DNA of 64,000 nt from Sipunculus nudus. Taxonomy: Eukaryota > Annelida > Sipuncula > Golfingiida > Sipunculidae. The notes beneath the pieces are model-generated. The model made no database searches and was not told the DNA's origin. It saw only the letters and a list, made by a program, of their open reading frames with translations. Positions 24,146 through 61,247 of the stretch are shown here, piece after piece (the first letter of the stretch is position 1; each line of letters starts with the position of its first letter). Location: NCBI GenBank assembly GCA_026874595.1, contig CM049315.1, positions 39,326,164 through 39,390,163 of the forward strand. The letters are read 5' to 3'. A program made the translations under genes and the position numbers.

Positions 24146-25198
24146 ATGCGGTTAAATGATAATAACGCCTGCGCCGATGTGCAGTTTGCGCTGAAGGAGG
24201 AACCACTGGCGACATCTATCGGGCAAGCTCTCATCAAAGACGGTTATGAAGAAGACGTTTATTTTGAACCAGAAGTAAGTGACCAAGTGACAATGCAAGT
24301 GTTAACCAGGGTGGAAAATGGTTACCTCGCAAATTTTGATCAGTACAACAATTTTTCACTGACACCTCCTACTCTGCTTCAAAATCATCCATTAAACACG
24401 GAAGATTCAATACCATTGATAAATCAACCGATATTTGACCCGCCATCGACGCCACCTGTCGGATCGAACGAGAACTTTCAGGTTGAAGATGAAAGAGTGT
24501 ACCACGAGCTTCAGCCAGGGAAATGGTACCCGCCTGTTGAGCAGGCGGTACAGTCTCCCGCCGATATCCCAATCATTGTAACCCCAGAGGAGTATTTTTG
24601 CCGCGGTTGTACCGAGCCTATCGTCGACAGTTGTATGTTAAAAGTAAACGGTCTCTGGTGGCATGAATCGTGTTTAAAATGCTGCGAATGTGACATACGG
24701 CTTGGACAGCAATACAAGTGTTATGTTAAAGAAAGCAACATCTACTGCGAAGACCACTTCGTAAAAGCTCACGGGATCCAATGTGCTAAATGTTGCCGCT
24801 TGGTGGCGCCATCAGACTGGGTGCGGCGGGCTGGTGGTCACGTGTTCCATGACACGTGCTTCACGTGCGCCACCTGTGATCGTCTCCTGTCAACAGGTGA
24901 ACAGTTCTGTCTACGAGGCTCCCAGCTTGAGTGCCGGACACACGCCAAGCGTAAGAGAACCAGAACCGCAGTAGCGGACGAACAGACAGACTCCCCAGCG
25001 ACCAGACGACGAAACGCTAAGCGCATTCGCACGGCTTTCACTGATGATCAGCTAGAATTGCTCCAAGAAGAATACAAGGAAAACACAAACCCTGTTGGGG
25101 CGGAACTGGACCGCATCGCAACGGAAGTGGGACTAAATAAGCGAGTTGTTCAGGTGTGGTTTCAGAACGCCAGAGCTCGTTCTAAAAAGGGTAACTAG
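24146..25198 (+). CDS. Lhx6/8-like: LIM-homeodomain transcription factor of the Arrowhead/Lhx6/8 class, single exon
   Basis: The frame encodes 350 residues. LIM1 spans residues 152-204 with zinc ligands C152, C155, H173, C176, C179, C182, C201 and H204. LIM2 spans 213-266 with C213, C216, H235, C238, C241, C244, C263 and H266. A basic KRKRTR follows at 268-273. The homeodomain is about 289-348, with the third helix [18 protein letters not shown]2 carries SDWVRRA and LSTGEQF, and with the CAKCCR start this is the signature of Arrowhead and Lhx6/8. These proteins are nuclear DNA-binding factors that act with LIM-binding cofactors in neuronal and imaginal cell specification. The start is the first ATG after an upstream in-frame stop. 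It is unusual in three ways: no introns, a linker of only ~22 residues between LIM2 and homeodomain, and only two residues after it. The N-terminal 150 residues are acidic and match nothing I know. Confidence 0.9.
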   Translation: MRLNDNNACADVQFALKEEPLATSIGQALIKDGYEEDVYFEPEVSDQVTMQVLTRVENGYLANFDQYNNFSLTPPTLLQNHPLNTEDSIPLINQPIFDPPSTPPVGSNENFQVEDERVYHELQPGKWYPPVEQAVQSPADIPIIVTPEEYFCRGCTEPIVDSCMLKVNGLWWHESCLKCCECDIRLGQQYKCYVKESNIYCEDHFVKAHGIQCAKCCRLVAPSDWVRRAGGHVFHDTCFTCATCDRLLSTGEQFCLRGSQLECRTHAKRKRTRTAVADEQTDSPATRRRNAKRIRTAFTDDQLELLQEEYKENTNPVGAELDRIATEVGLNKRVVQVWFQNARARSKKGN

Positions 25199-26284
25199 GT
25201 ACTACGTAGAAAACGTTAACGGGTGTATTGACGCTGTTCAAAATAGACTACCTCATGTAAGATTTTAATATGTCCCATTCAGAGGGGTTAAATGTAATTT
25301 TAGATGTCGGTACGGTATCTCGATCAGTAAACAACATATCCACGAATGCGAAAATAATATCCTAGCCCGCCATACATTTCAACCGATATGATGCAGGGAA
25401 TATTGAACGGGCTTATTTAACAGACAAACATGCTCAGGTGAACTGTATTTATACTCCTTTGGTTAATTGTTAGTAACTGATCTTTGATGTCATATACAAG
25501 TACATAATGTGAATCGTATTAATGCTGGGCTTAACTGTGTCGTTTCAACCATTTGCAATAATATAAGTGATACTATGTAGTTGGAAAAGTAAATTTCCTT
25601 ACTAGCCTAATACGTTAAAAATATAATTGCGGGATCTCATAGATTTACGATAGGTTTTCTAGTACATTTTATCCGAAAAGGCGGGTATTAATTCAGTTTT
25701 TATTATTTTGTGAAAAGAAAACGATCTAACGTTCACGTAGTCCCAGATAATTTTTTACTCGAGTGTTGTACAATGTTAATATAGTTTTAATATGTTGTTA
25801 TTTATGTGCGTATGCATTCATTTGTGTGTTTTGTTAGTAGTTTTAACTTACTGTCTCTTAGTTATCGATGTTCATGACAGATGACACCCGTGTCTTAAAT
25901 AATAACCTGGTCGATCTCCTGTTTAACTGCTTTATCGTAACTACTTTATCGTTACATGAATACGAGACTCCACAAACATGCCTATCATATTAAGTACTTG
26001 AAATACTTTTTTTCAGATGATTTCACAATTGTATGATCATCTTAAAGCTGTTACATCATGCCCATATAGTTTTTATAATTTTATAGTTCTAGTCGTTTGT
26101 AGTGTTATTGGGTATTTGTAGCATTTTCAGTGCACATTTCTCTGTGTTGTTTTATTGTTCTATTACTAAATGGATTCCTCATCATTGTATCATTTACCAT
26201 TTTTTATAGTTAAAAATTAGTGGGTCATTATCATCAATTAAATTTTATCATAACTTTACATGATCTTTTTGTTACTTGTTTTAT
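25199..26284. other. 3' flank of the LIM-homeobox gene
   Basis: AT-rich. No clear AATAAA close to the stop and no A-rich tail or direct repeat that would mark a recent retrocopy. Confidence 0.4.
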
Positions 26285-26420
26285 GTGGATGGGACCAGAG
26301 AAGTAGAGGGCTAATAAGCCCTCTCCACTGGGCACCCGGGTTCGATTCCCAGACTGATTTTTTAGTGGCCCGTCAAAAATGTAAAGTTAGTGGTTTTGTT
26401 TGCTCCATCCCTTCACTTTA
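26285..26420 (+). mobile_element. SINE-like element with a B-box motif
   Basis: It contains GGGTTCGATTCCC (26338-26350), then TAGTGGCCCGTC and AGTTAGTGGTTTTGTTTGC. Layout and body resemble the minus-strand SINE at 11580-11766 (TTGCCCGTCTAAGG, GTCGTTGGTTTTC). The upstream half does not form a tRNA cloverleaf. Confidence 0.45.
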
Positions 26421-26739
26421 CTGAACTTCATATTCGTCTGAGCCATCGAGTGTCAGCGGAATAGTTATCATAGCTTTTTGTACAATCCACGTAATATGTG
26501 TAATTTAAAAAAAATCTTGTCGCTGAAATGACGAATCTTGGTCCCATGAAAATAGACGTAGTACCTAATATTGTCACCAGATGTCGCACAAAACTGGCCT
26601 CTTCCTCCTCCCAAAATTCTGCTTCAAGTGAAAACTTGCACTTCCTGTGAGTTTTACTAATCATGACAACGGTGTATGCTTTCAATGTGTTAAGTGCGTG
26701 GAAAATCGCATTTAATAAAATGGTACATTTCAATTTTCA

Positions 26740-27500
26740 ATTCCAGTTATTTTTTTAAATTTACTGGAACATTTAAACATTTAATTCAGTCTTTATGAAA
26801 AAAACGTTAATTCCAATTCAATTCCTTTTTATCCATTCCCATTCAAATTCGAGTTGCAAAAATGATTACAATCTTTGGAATGCAGGACAATTCATTGGCA
26901 TGTGTGTTGATGCATTCATCTATAATTTGAGGGTTCGGGCGTGGTCAAAATAAGTATTATTCTGCTACAAACGTGCCGACACATGCCCTCTTGCCACCAA
27001 AGTTGCTCCATTGATAGATTCTCGCCTGATCGCTTTCCTCGCAGGACTTCTCCCAGTTTCTCGAAACCGCTTATGGGGCTGCCATTTTGCGTATACACTA
27101 AAACACACATGTCACAGGTCGCATTTCGAAATTATAGGTACCGTATACGGTGTATACCGCTCGCATTTCAGCTGCTCACCAAGCTTCTTGTTACATCCAT
27201 GTAAAGCCATACATGGTTGATAACAGCCGAATACTGTGCATCTGGTTTACACAATATCTCATCAATAATAGTTAGGAATATGTGAGCGCCTAAACATCTT
27301 TTCATCAATCCAGCTCAATCCTTCCAAACCTAAAACTTAAATTCTTATACTTTTCCGATTCATTCCATTTCTTTGTTAATTCATAGCCAACTAAATGGAA
27401 ATTTTAGTTGATCTTTCATTAGATTCCAATCTATTGTATTTTTAATTAAATTCAAATTCATACGAATTACCGTTGAATTCCAATTAAATTCCAATTCATT
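26740..27500. repeat. Region flanked by AATTCCAATTC-type degenerate repeats
   Basis: Blocks at 26740-26860 and 27340-27510 are dense in AATTCCAATT and its variants, facing each other across about 480 bp of unique sequence. Similar text occurs at 44880-45000. It may be the two ends of an old element. Confidence 0.35.
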
Positions 27501-27752
27501 CCGAAGTGTCACCAGGTCTGCTCACAATCTTGGTCACAGATAATTTCCAATTCTACTGGATTGTTATCTCAGCTGTAACATGTGTCTGTATACTAGTATA
27601 TGTTACAGTAGAGATATCTCTTTCTGTACATGAGTGACCCCACAGAGGTGAATGATTAAGCCGTGCGCGGGTGGCTCCGTGTTTATCATATTTGATAATT
27701 TTATCGGAGTTTATTGACACGCCATAGTCGACGCGCCTGGTATCATCTTGTG

Positions 27753-27889
27753 TATATATACGCCCGGGGCACCACGCGGACAGCTAACATGACCGCGTGA
27801 AGAGGGTACGTACAGAGAGACCTGACGCCCAGCGGACAGGGTTTTGTAATAAGGATACTAGGATATGTTGCTGTGCCCCCAGCCCTAAG
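27753..27889 (+). promoter_or_regulatory. Putative TATA box and noncoding first exon of the IP3-receptor-like gene
   Basis: TATATATA at 27753-27760 sits in locally GC-richer DNA. About 30 bases downstream a leader could begin, running to a strong donor CTAAG|GTAAGATT at 27889/27890. The leader holds a four-codon upstream frame (ATG at 27789). An acceptor CAACTATAG at 33349 precedes the coding ATG by 15 bases, so this leader could splice there. The link is inference. Confidence 0.4.
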
Positions 27890-28663
27890 GTAAGATTATG
27901 AAATGCCTAAAGGGATGTCATATACAAAGTTAGATTTATATTTGTTACAAGTTCCCGTACCTGGCACATATCTATTAAAAAAACGTGCCGCGCCTTATAT
28001 ATGTTTGAAATGTGTTTGAAGAATACGCGCGGTCAGCTCATAAATACAAACGTAAATTTTAAAAGGCAAATTTATGTACTAGGGTTTCAGGTTTAAATGT
28101 TATAGGATATTGTAACAATAACAGCTAGGGTATTCTTTCCTCTTTAATCCTGTCCTGAAGAATCGTAAACTTTTGTTTTTTTTTAATATTAAAAAAAATA
28201 TGTAGATGGAAATTATGATAGAATTATCACCAAATGCGCTGAAATGGTTAATTTTGTGTATACATGTATATTGTGTTCTCAGACAACAACTCTTCGAAGG
28301 CAGGTTTTATTTAATCCAGACATCACTTTCAATAATTAATATACAAAGAATGAATACATGAGGCCTGGGATGACATTAAGAAACCTGCCAATTAAAAACC
28401 TATTCATTGAGAATCCTGTCCATTACAATATCATAAGCATTTGTCAACGTCACATTCCGTGATAATGGAGGCATTATAAACGTCCACATGACAGGAGAGT
28501 CTGTAGTTCACATGTCAACAGTCCAGACGAATTCCACTGAGGTTTATTAGCATCACATGATATGCTTTATTATGTGTATTTCCTTGAAACCTTTCTTGGC
28601 GCATGTTCTTTTGATGGAGGTGATTATTTTCCTCAACGATTTATCATATCACTGCATCTAGTC

Positions 28664-29046
28664 CTAACTACTACTACTACTACTACAACTACTTCTACTA
28701 CTACTACTTCTACTACTATATTACAACTAATACTTTTACTACTACACATACTGCTACTGCTACTACTGCTACTACTACTAGTACTGCTGCCACTACTAAT
28801 ATTATCACTACTACGATCATTACTACTACTAAAACAATTACTATTACTACTACTACTATTATGTTACAATTACTATAATCCTGCTTCTACCACTATTACT
28901 ACTACTACCACTACTACAACTACTACTACTACCAGCACTTCTATTACTGCTATTACTAAATTACTACTATTACTTCTGCTAATTCTACCACTATTACAAC
29001 TATTACTACTATTAATACTACTACTCGTAGTAATACTATACTAGTA

Positions 29047-29087
<41 letters not shown>

Positions 29088-29110
29088 ATTAATACGATGA
29101 CTATGTTACT
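28664..29110. repeat. Trinucleotide repeat block, (CTA)n with (CTG)8
   Basis: Imperfect CTA/ACT triplets for about 400 bp with CTT, CTG and ATT variants, ending in eight CTG triplets at 29063-29086. The 160-codon Leu/Thr-rich frame across it is a consequence of the triplet period. Confidence 0.9.
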
Positions 29111-30881
29111 AGTATTACTACTGCTACTGTTGATGCCACTTCTTCCTCTTGTACACACCACTCGTACGGGTACCAATACCCAGTATCATCAATATTATTC
29201 CGTAAAAGTACAACTACGACAATAAAATAATAATAATAATAATAACCACATCATTATTAATATCATTTATTCCAACATCAAGGTATATAAAAATACCTGG
29301 AAATAGTCAAGTACATGGAATGTTAAATGGCACTAGTAATATGGTGGGCAGTTGATACTTGTTATTTATTAGACCAGTATACATAAAATAGCGGATAATA
29401 GAAGAAATAGTTTTCTTGGTGGGTCGACCCCTAGTGAGGTCAAATATGCCCTGTACTGAGAATGTGTGAACGGTAGCGCCACATGACAAAGGTTAAAGTT
29501 TAAGTTATCGAACTCTGTTATCTCAGATATGATATACGGCCAGTTTATGCCGATTGTAGGTATTATATGTGACAATTAAGAAACGGCGTCTTATATCCAA
29601 ATACAGGTAGTAAGTCTGGTATTGATGATTATAAAAATATAAAACTATTATAATTATTTATAATATTGATATTTCGGCTTTCATAGACTCATCTAGTCAC
29701 AGATAACACGCATAAGATGCTATATGTTGCTTAAGTAACAATAGACTGTCTGAGTCGATGGAATGGTTAAGAATTAAAACAATTGCGCTCGCTGTGTCAC
29801 AACGCTTAGAACAGCAAGTGCCACCTCGCGGCAAAGTATTTAACTACTTAACGGCTCTCTATGATAGGAGCTGACACTGAGATGCGTCCATCGGTACATG
29901 ACAACACGTTTTATTTTACTCTTTGTGGCAGCAAACATAAATACTAAAGCCCTTGCAGGGCTACAGTATCAGCGACTCTTCATCAGAAAAGATGGGTACC
30001 TTTTTTTTACGAAGGTTTTATTTTCATGAAAATATTTTTTTTCGAGAGTTTGAAACCCTCGCTAACCATTAGCAGACCACAGTATGAAAATTGATTGAAA
30101 TGGGAATTAATTATATGGTAACTATAGTTTTTTTTCCGGCTTAGTGGCCCACAATAAAGAAAACAAGAGATGACATGTTAATCAGTGATGTTTCAACAGC
30201 ATTTATCCTTTTGATACTTAGGTGATATGAACGCTGGGTTGTTAGAGCCGATGAAAGAGATGGAAAATCCCTCTTCTCATGGTTATGGGAAATATTATTA
30301 CTGATGCAACCCTTGCCCAGCCACTTTATGTGGTTGTAACTTGTACATAATTATCTGGGTTTATAAGTGAATTATGGAATTATCCGATAGCTGGCAGTGG
30401 AAGGCCTTAATCAAATGTCTATCTTTGAAACGTATATATGATGGTTTCCATTTTAGTTTAGTTTGAATGTATATTTAAGGTCGCTTCTGATATTCTGTTT
30501 GCCAAATAAATAATTAACCAATTCAATATGCTTATTTATACAGTTATTTCGCAGGTCAGCGGACATGCTGTGTAGCCTTTAGGCATCCTTTTAGAGGCGT
30601 GTTTTACGCTATTCAGAGTTTGTTCTACGTACTCGGGGTCAACATGAACACTATGTATTGAATTCTTTGCGTGCATTTGTCAGACTACTCGATAGAGGTA
30701 CCCGGACATTCTGGTCAAAGGTGGTTTCTATTTATATTCGTAATTACTCAAAATATACGCGCGGTCTATCGTATCCCCGTCTGGGACCGTGTTATATACA
30801 CGGGCATTTATCGCAGATTTGTAAGATCAAGCAAACTTCCCGTGTTTGTATCATTTATTGTTCTCTCACTCTCTCTCCCTG

Positions 30882-30892
<11 letters not shown>

Positions 30893-30923
<31 letters not shown>
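30893..30923. repeat. (CA)n microsatellite after a (CT)-rich run
   Basis: About 15 CA dinucleotides. Confidence 0.9.
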
Positions 30924-30925
<2 letters not shown>

Positions 30926-31269
30926 TAACACCACAAATATACCATTGGTGGCGAACAGTGATGTCTAACGGGGGGGGGGGGCAGTAGACTAATATATAAT
31001 ATATAGTATACCCATGTAGAATTATGTGTGGAAGGCTCGAAGCGTCGGAGAGGAAGGGGGAGGGGGTTGTTATGGCTTGTATGCGTACCTAGAAGGTTAT
31101 TAGTTAACACTTACACTAGAACTCTATTATATGCCTATACAGTGAAAGTAATGAATGTATACTATTTATTAAGTTTTTCCTTCATTTTATTGGCTTGGGC
31201 GACCCCCCCTCCCCCCCCCCCCCGCCCCCCTCCAACGTTTCAACCCCTTCCTTGGTTTCGTCGCCTATT

Positions 31270-31880
31270 GACACATATATGAAAGTAGCGTCATATAGAC
31301 CATCTGGCATTACGACCAGATTACTGGCGCCAGAGTGTCTTTACATCGAAGTGTGAGGAAGGCATAATAAGGCCTTATGAAGATGCAAATATTTTCGACA
31401 TTTCTAACAACACTTCATTGCCTACAGATTCAATGTAAATCAACATAAACCAGACCAATCGTTAGCATTTTTGTGTACTTTCTAATAATACCCAACATGA
31501 GCGAGAAAAGTTCCGTTTTAACCCAGCACATTGGTAAACCCCTCGGCATGTTTGTTGAATTTATAACCGCATGAACACAAACTTTGCTCGCACGGGTTAC
31601 AGCATCGAGGCAGCTTGCAAGCGATACAGGAAATGACCCGTGTCCATAAAGACTGTGTTTCCGTTTGGGTTGTGAGCTCACATGTATACTATTGTAATTA
31701 ATTTATCATTCTTAGAATAATATTCTTATGGGCCGTTTACCACAATATGAATGCAACCTGATGCAAGACCACTGCGATACATTCCTTAATATTACTAGTA
31801 TCACGACTCGAGTAGGCTTACCAGCCCAATAATCCGATTGCCTACTGAGTCGGGTTGTCACGGCTAATACGAAAGACACT
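31270..31880 (+). repeat. Left copy of a diverged segmental duplication
   Basis: It aligns with 37700-38850 once the MITE in the latter is removed. Shared stretches include TTATGAAGATGCAAATATTT, ATGAGCGAGAAAAGTTCC, CTCGCACGGGTTACAG, GCGATACAGGAAATGACC and GGGCCGTTTACCACAATATG. It carries the empty MITE site (AATAATACCCAACATGAG). Confidence 0.85.
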
Positions 31881-33364
31881 GTATTCGTGTTATAGTAATC
31901 AGTGATAAGGGTTTAATTTGAAGCTGCTATCGCGCGTGTATAAAAAAATATCGCACTTGACCTCACTTTTATATGGTTTCTATAGTGTATATTTGGTTTT
32001 ATGGAATTTTTAGTTTGTTTTATGAAAGAATTAGATAGGTAAGGGACAATTAAAAGAGCCGTCAGTTACTTTCATCCTCTATAAAGCTTTAATGATCTTT
32101 AACCAATTTACTCATTCTCAATTAAGTTTTGCCAGCTTTTCAGAGGTCCATGCTTATCGGAATATATAAATATACTGACATGGGCCTCGTTGGTTGAGAA
32201 CATGTGAGGGGGACGATTTAAACTAGTACTGATAGAACTTTTTTTTCACTTTAACCACATATTATGACATAAATTTTCATTATACCAACGTATTTTACTC
32301 AGTTTTCAGCACTTTAATATTCACAATCTACGTTTAATTAAACATTAAAATTAGATTTACATTTTATAACAATTCAATGAGGCAATTGACCGTGTCTGTC
32401 TCCTCCAAATTAATACCCAGAAAGGTATAAATAATTCTAGGATTATTTATATATCATTGCGAATCAATACACGTTATGTTCTAAAGATGTTTTTTATGTT
32501 ATATAAACATGTCCTTACGTAAACAATATTAACCCCTAATTAAGCTGTCTCCACCTCACAAGCGCCACCTTCCGGTGACGACTGACTCTGGTGTTCGAGT
32601 CCGCTATATTAATTGACATACAATACTGTTTTTTGTTGTATTCAAATGTTAAAAGTAAAATTTTTTCATTATATTCTTCGGCGAGGTCCATGTAAAAATA
32701 CTATTTGGCTTCTATTTTACTGCATTTGATAAATTCCGCATCGCTGGATCACTGGACCAGAGCTCAGCAAACGATCGTTACGTGTTTAGCCCACACTCGA
32801 GGAATTGTGGAAATGTCTTTATATATAGTAGTAGTAGTAGTTAATAATTAAAGTGCAACATGTAGAAATTTTTCCAATTTAAACATACATAGTCACACAT
32901 CCAGCCTCTAGAATTTATGAAGAACTATACTTTGAACACAATTAAAAAAATAAATATTAAGGTCCGGTTGTGAATGAGATTAACATGAAATACATATACA
33001 TCATGATACTTCATTGTTCGTTACTAAAATGCTTCTAAGGCAAATCTTGCAGTTAAGTAGACAACGTCGCCATTTGATAAAGAAAACACCAATTTATTTT
33101 TACATGTTAAATTATTGAAATCCATGTTTAGTACACGACTGACTTGTTCCTCGAATTCCTTTCTAATTTATCTGTTTTACTACAATTGAAGAGAAAGTGG
33201 CCCACCGTTTCTACCTGACCGGAATTACATGAGAGATTACTCGATCCTATACTCGATCATACTATACGATGGGATTAATCAAGACAGGATGAACTCATTT
33301 GTTCTTTCTTATTGAACCATATGTTTTTGTTTTCATATCCCAACTATAGTTGCCGTGATACAAT

Positions 33365-58262
<24,898 letters not shown>

Positions 58263-60090
58263 GTAAGTGACCAGTGTTGTTTGAACAGCGATCTGCTAGA
58301 TCAGAGGTTACACTGTCCATGTTGTCAAGGAATGTGGCCTGGATAAAATACTCGGATCTGAAATCAATATTGATTTGTAACCTCCTGTACCGTTAATCAA
58401 AATTTCATGTTTTGGCTTGTATAAGGAGAAGTATGTTTTTAGAAAAAAAGAGCTGTAAATCAGTTTTCAAAAGAAGTTAGTATTTTTTAAGTTTCAAAAT
58501 TGATTTTAAGCCCATTATGTACAAGTTACTAGAATGAGATAACATGAAAAAGTGAATTTAAACAAAACAAAAATGCAGAGATAGAATTACAAACAAGTAT
58601 AAAGGAGATATTTGTGAATATAGTTAATAGAGGTTTACTGACACTTGCCATGAATGTAATGATTCTAATTAAATGTAAATTAAAAAAAATGGATGAATTC
58701 AGAATATAGCCGTAACTATTACAAAACATATCCCATTAAATAGAAAATTATATATAGTTTATAGTGACATAAACACTCTGAAGGAAAGGTCATGTGAAAT
58801 TTGTGAAATAGAAACAACAATGAAACCTTTAGATATAACCACTGTCACATTCACTGAACCAGTTGCAGTTGGCTGGTAATAATTGTGGATTATCCCATGC
58901 CCTGAGATGATGGCCCCTACAGACCAGTTAAAAGTGAAAATATATAAGCTGTATTTTCCAGAACAGTTCATAGTTTTATCAAAGGAGATTTAGAGACTGT
59001 TATTCTAAAAACTAAATGAGCTTAATACTGTACTTCCTTATAGATGTTATTGTATATGGCATGAAAGAGAATTTATTCCTCTTACAAGAGCTGCCAAAAT
59101 CAGTTGGACTGTAAAAAGGTGAAAGAAAACACAGTTAAGACCAAAATCGAGACCAGCAGGGGAATTACCAGTATATATAAATCTAAACAGGGACAGGGGG
59201 AGAGATTCATGTTATTCGTGCTAGATACTTGAGTTTATCAATAGGGTAGACTAATAAATCAGCAGGGAAAAAAGTCTTGTCAGATTTTATTGAATTTTTA
59301 TTTGTTCATCATAGAAAATGAAGGTTTGGTATTTTTTTTATGTACCTTCATCACTGATTTGTGCAAAACCTGTCACATCTAATGAAAAATTAAAAATGAC
59401 AGAATGAATTACAGAGTATTTATATTGTTATTATACTGACAGTTCCACTGAAATATTGGTCATTCATCTGAAGTGCACGGTTGATAAGGCCTTTTGTAAA
59501 TACTTATAACTGGCAATAAATTAAGTTGACTTTTTTATATGGGGTTGATAGTTATGTTTCCCTGGTGATCACCTACCTTAGATAAAATGAGGAAACATTA
59601 ATTAGGGTCCCGTTTGACAAGCAGTGCCCTGTAGTGAACACTGTGTCAGACCGTTAGTACTTCTGTTTTTTAAATCCATCCATCAGTGACACTTTCTTTC
59701 ACCCGCAGTATCTCAACAAATGTCTGTGAGGACTTGAATTACACACGTACTCAAGATCAAATATGGTTGCTAGAGTTCAATCTGTGATTTGGATTACACA
59801 CATTATTTCAGACATAGCTTCTTTAATATTATTTGAACCAGTACAATATATTTGTTCCCTCATGCATATTGATAAAAACCTGTTCCTGTTTGTCATATTT
59901 TTAAACTATAAATTAAACTTTTTACCCATATGTAAACTAGTCCAGCACTACCAGAAATGCGGGGCCCTCTGTGGACCATTGTCTGGCCTCAACTTGTTGA
60001 CATCATTTCTGTGTTGATAAATAATTAGCTACTACTGCAGGGTCCTCACCCATCCAGGAAATCAGGAAAAACATGGGAAATGAGTTCCAT
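58263..60090. other. Intron 13 sequence, no exon recognised
   Basis: AT-rich. A short open piece at 59043-59105 is in the right phase but unrelated to IP3 receptors and contains a stop. Confidence 0.45.
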
Positions 60091-60092
60091 TT

Positions 60093-60300
60093 TTTAGCTC
60101 AGCTGACTAAAAGTCCTCTGAGCGGTAGTCGTGGTCCATTGTTCGTCGTCCGTCCGTCTGTCTGTCCGTCCATCCGTCTGTCCGTAGATGTGGCACGTTT
60201 TGAAACCGTAAGATCTAGGAATCCAAAATTCGGCATAATGTTAGATGTCCCCAAGATCTCCTACCAAGCCAAAAACTGGGTCTTTGTGACTTCGTTCCTT
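60093..60300 (+). repeat. TTTTAGCTCAGCTGACT / GTCCGTCC repeat head
   Basis: It begins TTTTTAGCTCAGCTGACTAA, followed by GTCCGTCCGTCTGTCTG. This resembles the head of the 40308 array and a repeat end that is widespread in mollusc genomes (from general knowledge, not searched). Confidence 0.7.
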
Positions 60301-61034
60301 TGAAAAATTAAGGAAAAACCTCAATTTTTTATTAAAAACCTATTTTCACACTTCAGGACTGCCTAATATTAAAACCACTCATCTGTTTCTCCTCATATTT
60401 GCCATAAATATTCCTCTATATAGTTCCTATGTACATGCTAAAAATAAGGTGTGTATTATATAATTTAAAAAAGTTATGGGCTCAAACATAATGCATTTTG
60501 TAAAAAATCAGGAAAGATATTTGATCACTTAACACAAAACATGTTAAAGTAAGGACTTTTTTCCAGTAATATAACTTAAATTTATCAAAATTAAATTGAA
60601 TACCCAAAATTAGATCAAAATCTTTTAAATTTTTTAAATATTAGCAAAAATAAAAAATTGGTACCTTAAATTTTCCCCAATTTGGCCACGGCACTTTTTT
60701 TCCTGTAAGTACTGTGGATTTAACTTTCACAGCATGTGCACATAAGGATTTAATCTGTTAAAATCTGAATTTTGAAAAAAAAGCTGCAAAATTAGGCTTG
60801 TTATTGAATTTTTTTTGGAGGCTCTTGTTGTATTCCCTTACATTGTCAAGCAGTCCACTTTGATGACTGTAGGTCATTCAGTGCACATCTCTATGCTCCC
60901 CAATCTCATCAGCCCTCTCTCCACTGAGTTGAGCTTGATCAGGCTGTCTGCAGTTAACACCATACCACAGGGAGCCTTTTTTTCTCACCCCCCCACCCCC
61001 CCCCCCAACCCCATTCTGTTGACAGACATGTACT

Positions 61035-61180
61035 ATGAACTACCGTTTTCCCCCATAGATAATCCGCACTCGTAGATAATCCGCACCCCTATTCAGAGCT
61101 ACAATTTCTGGGGAAAAACCTGTATACCTGTGTATAATACGCAGCTAGATTCTGACGAAATCCTGAATGCTGCAAATTGT
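61035..61180 (+). repeat. Terminal part of a pogo/Tigger-like element
   Basis: GATAATCCGCACTCGTAGATAATCCGCACCCC-type text in two short direct copies (GTAGATAATCCGCA), then a GTATAATACGCAG motif, just upstream of the transposase remnant. No inverted partner was found downstream. Confidence 0.5.
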
Positions 61181-61247
61181 TTTTGTGGTGGTCATCGAAT
61201 ATCCGCTCTCTTCGTGGGTGTGACTTCGTCAGTCAACACAAGTCTCT

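Larger units (their letters stand above)
27890..33349 (+). other. Probable 5' intron of the IP3-receptor-like gene
   Basis: Contains the trinucleotide block, (CT)n/(CA)n near 30870-30923, G and C runs at 30970 and 31204-31230, and the left copy of a diverged segmental duplication. No other gene recognised. Confidence 0.4.

Noticed and set aside
26285-26360. Possible second tRNA because of GGGTTCGATTCCC
   Set aside because: No acceptor or anticodon stem can be paired, and the body matches a SINE.
28562-29044. 160-codon Leu/Thr-rich open frame
   Set aside because: It arises from the triplet period of the (CTA)n block.
59043-59105. Possible exon 14 of the receptor-like gene (CTTATAG acceptor, correct phase)
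   Set aside because: The peptide (VIVYGMKENLFLLQELP) has no similarity to the next receptor segment and meets a stop. It could at most be an alternative end.
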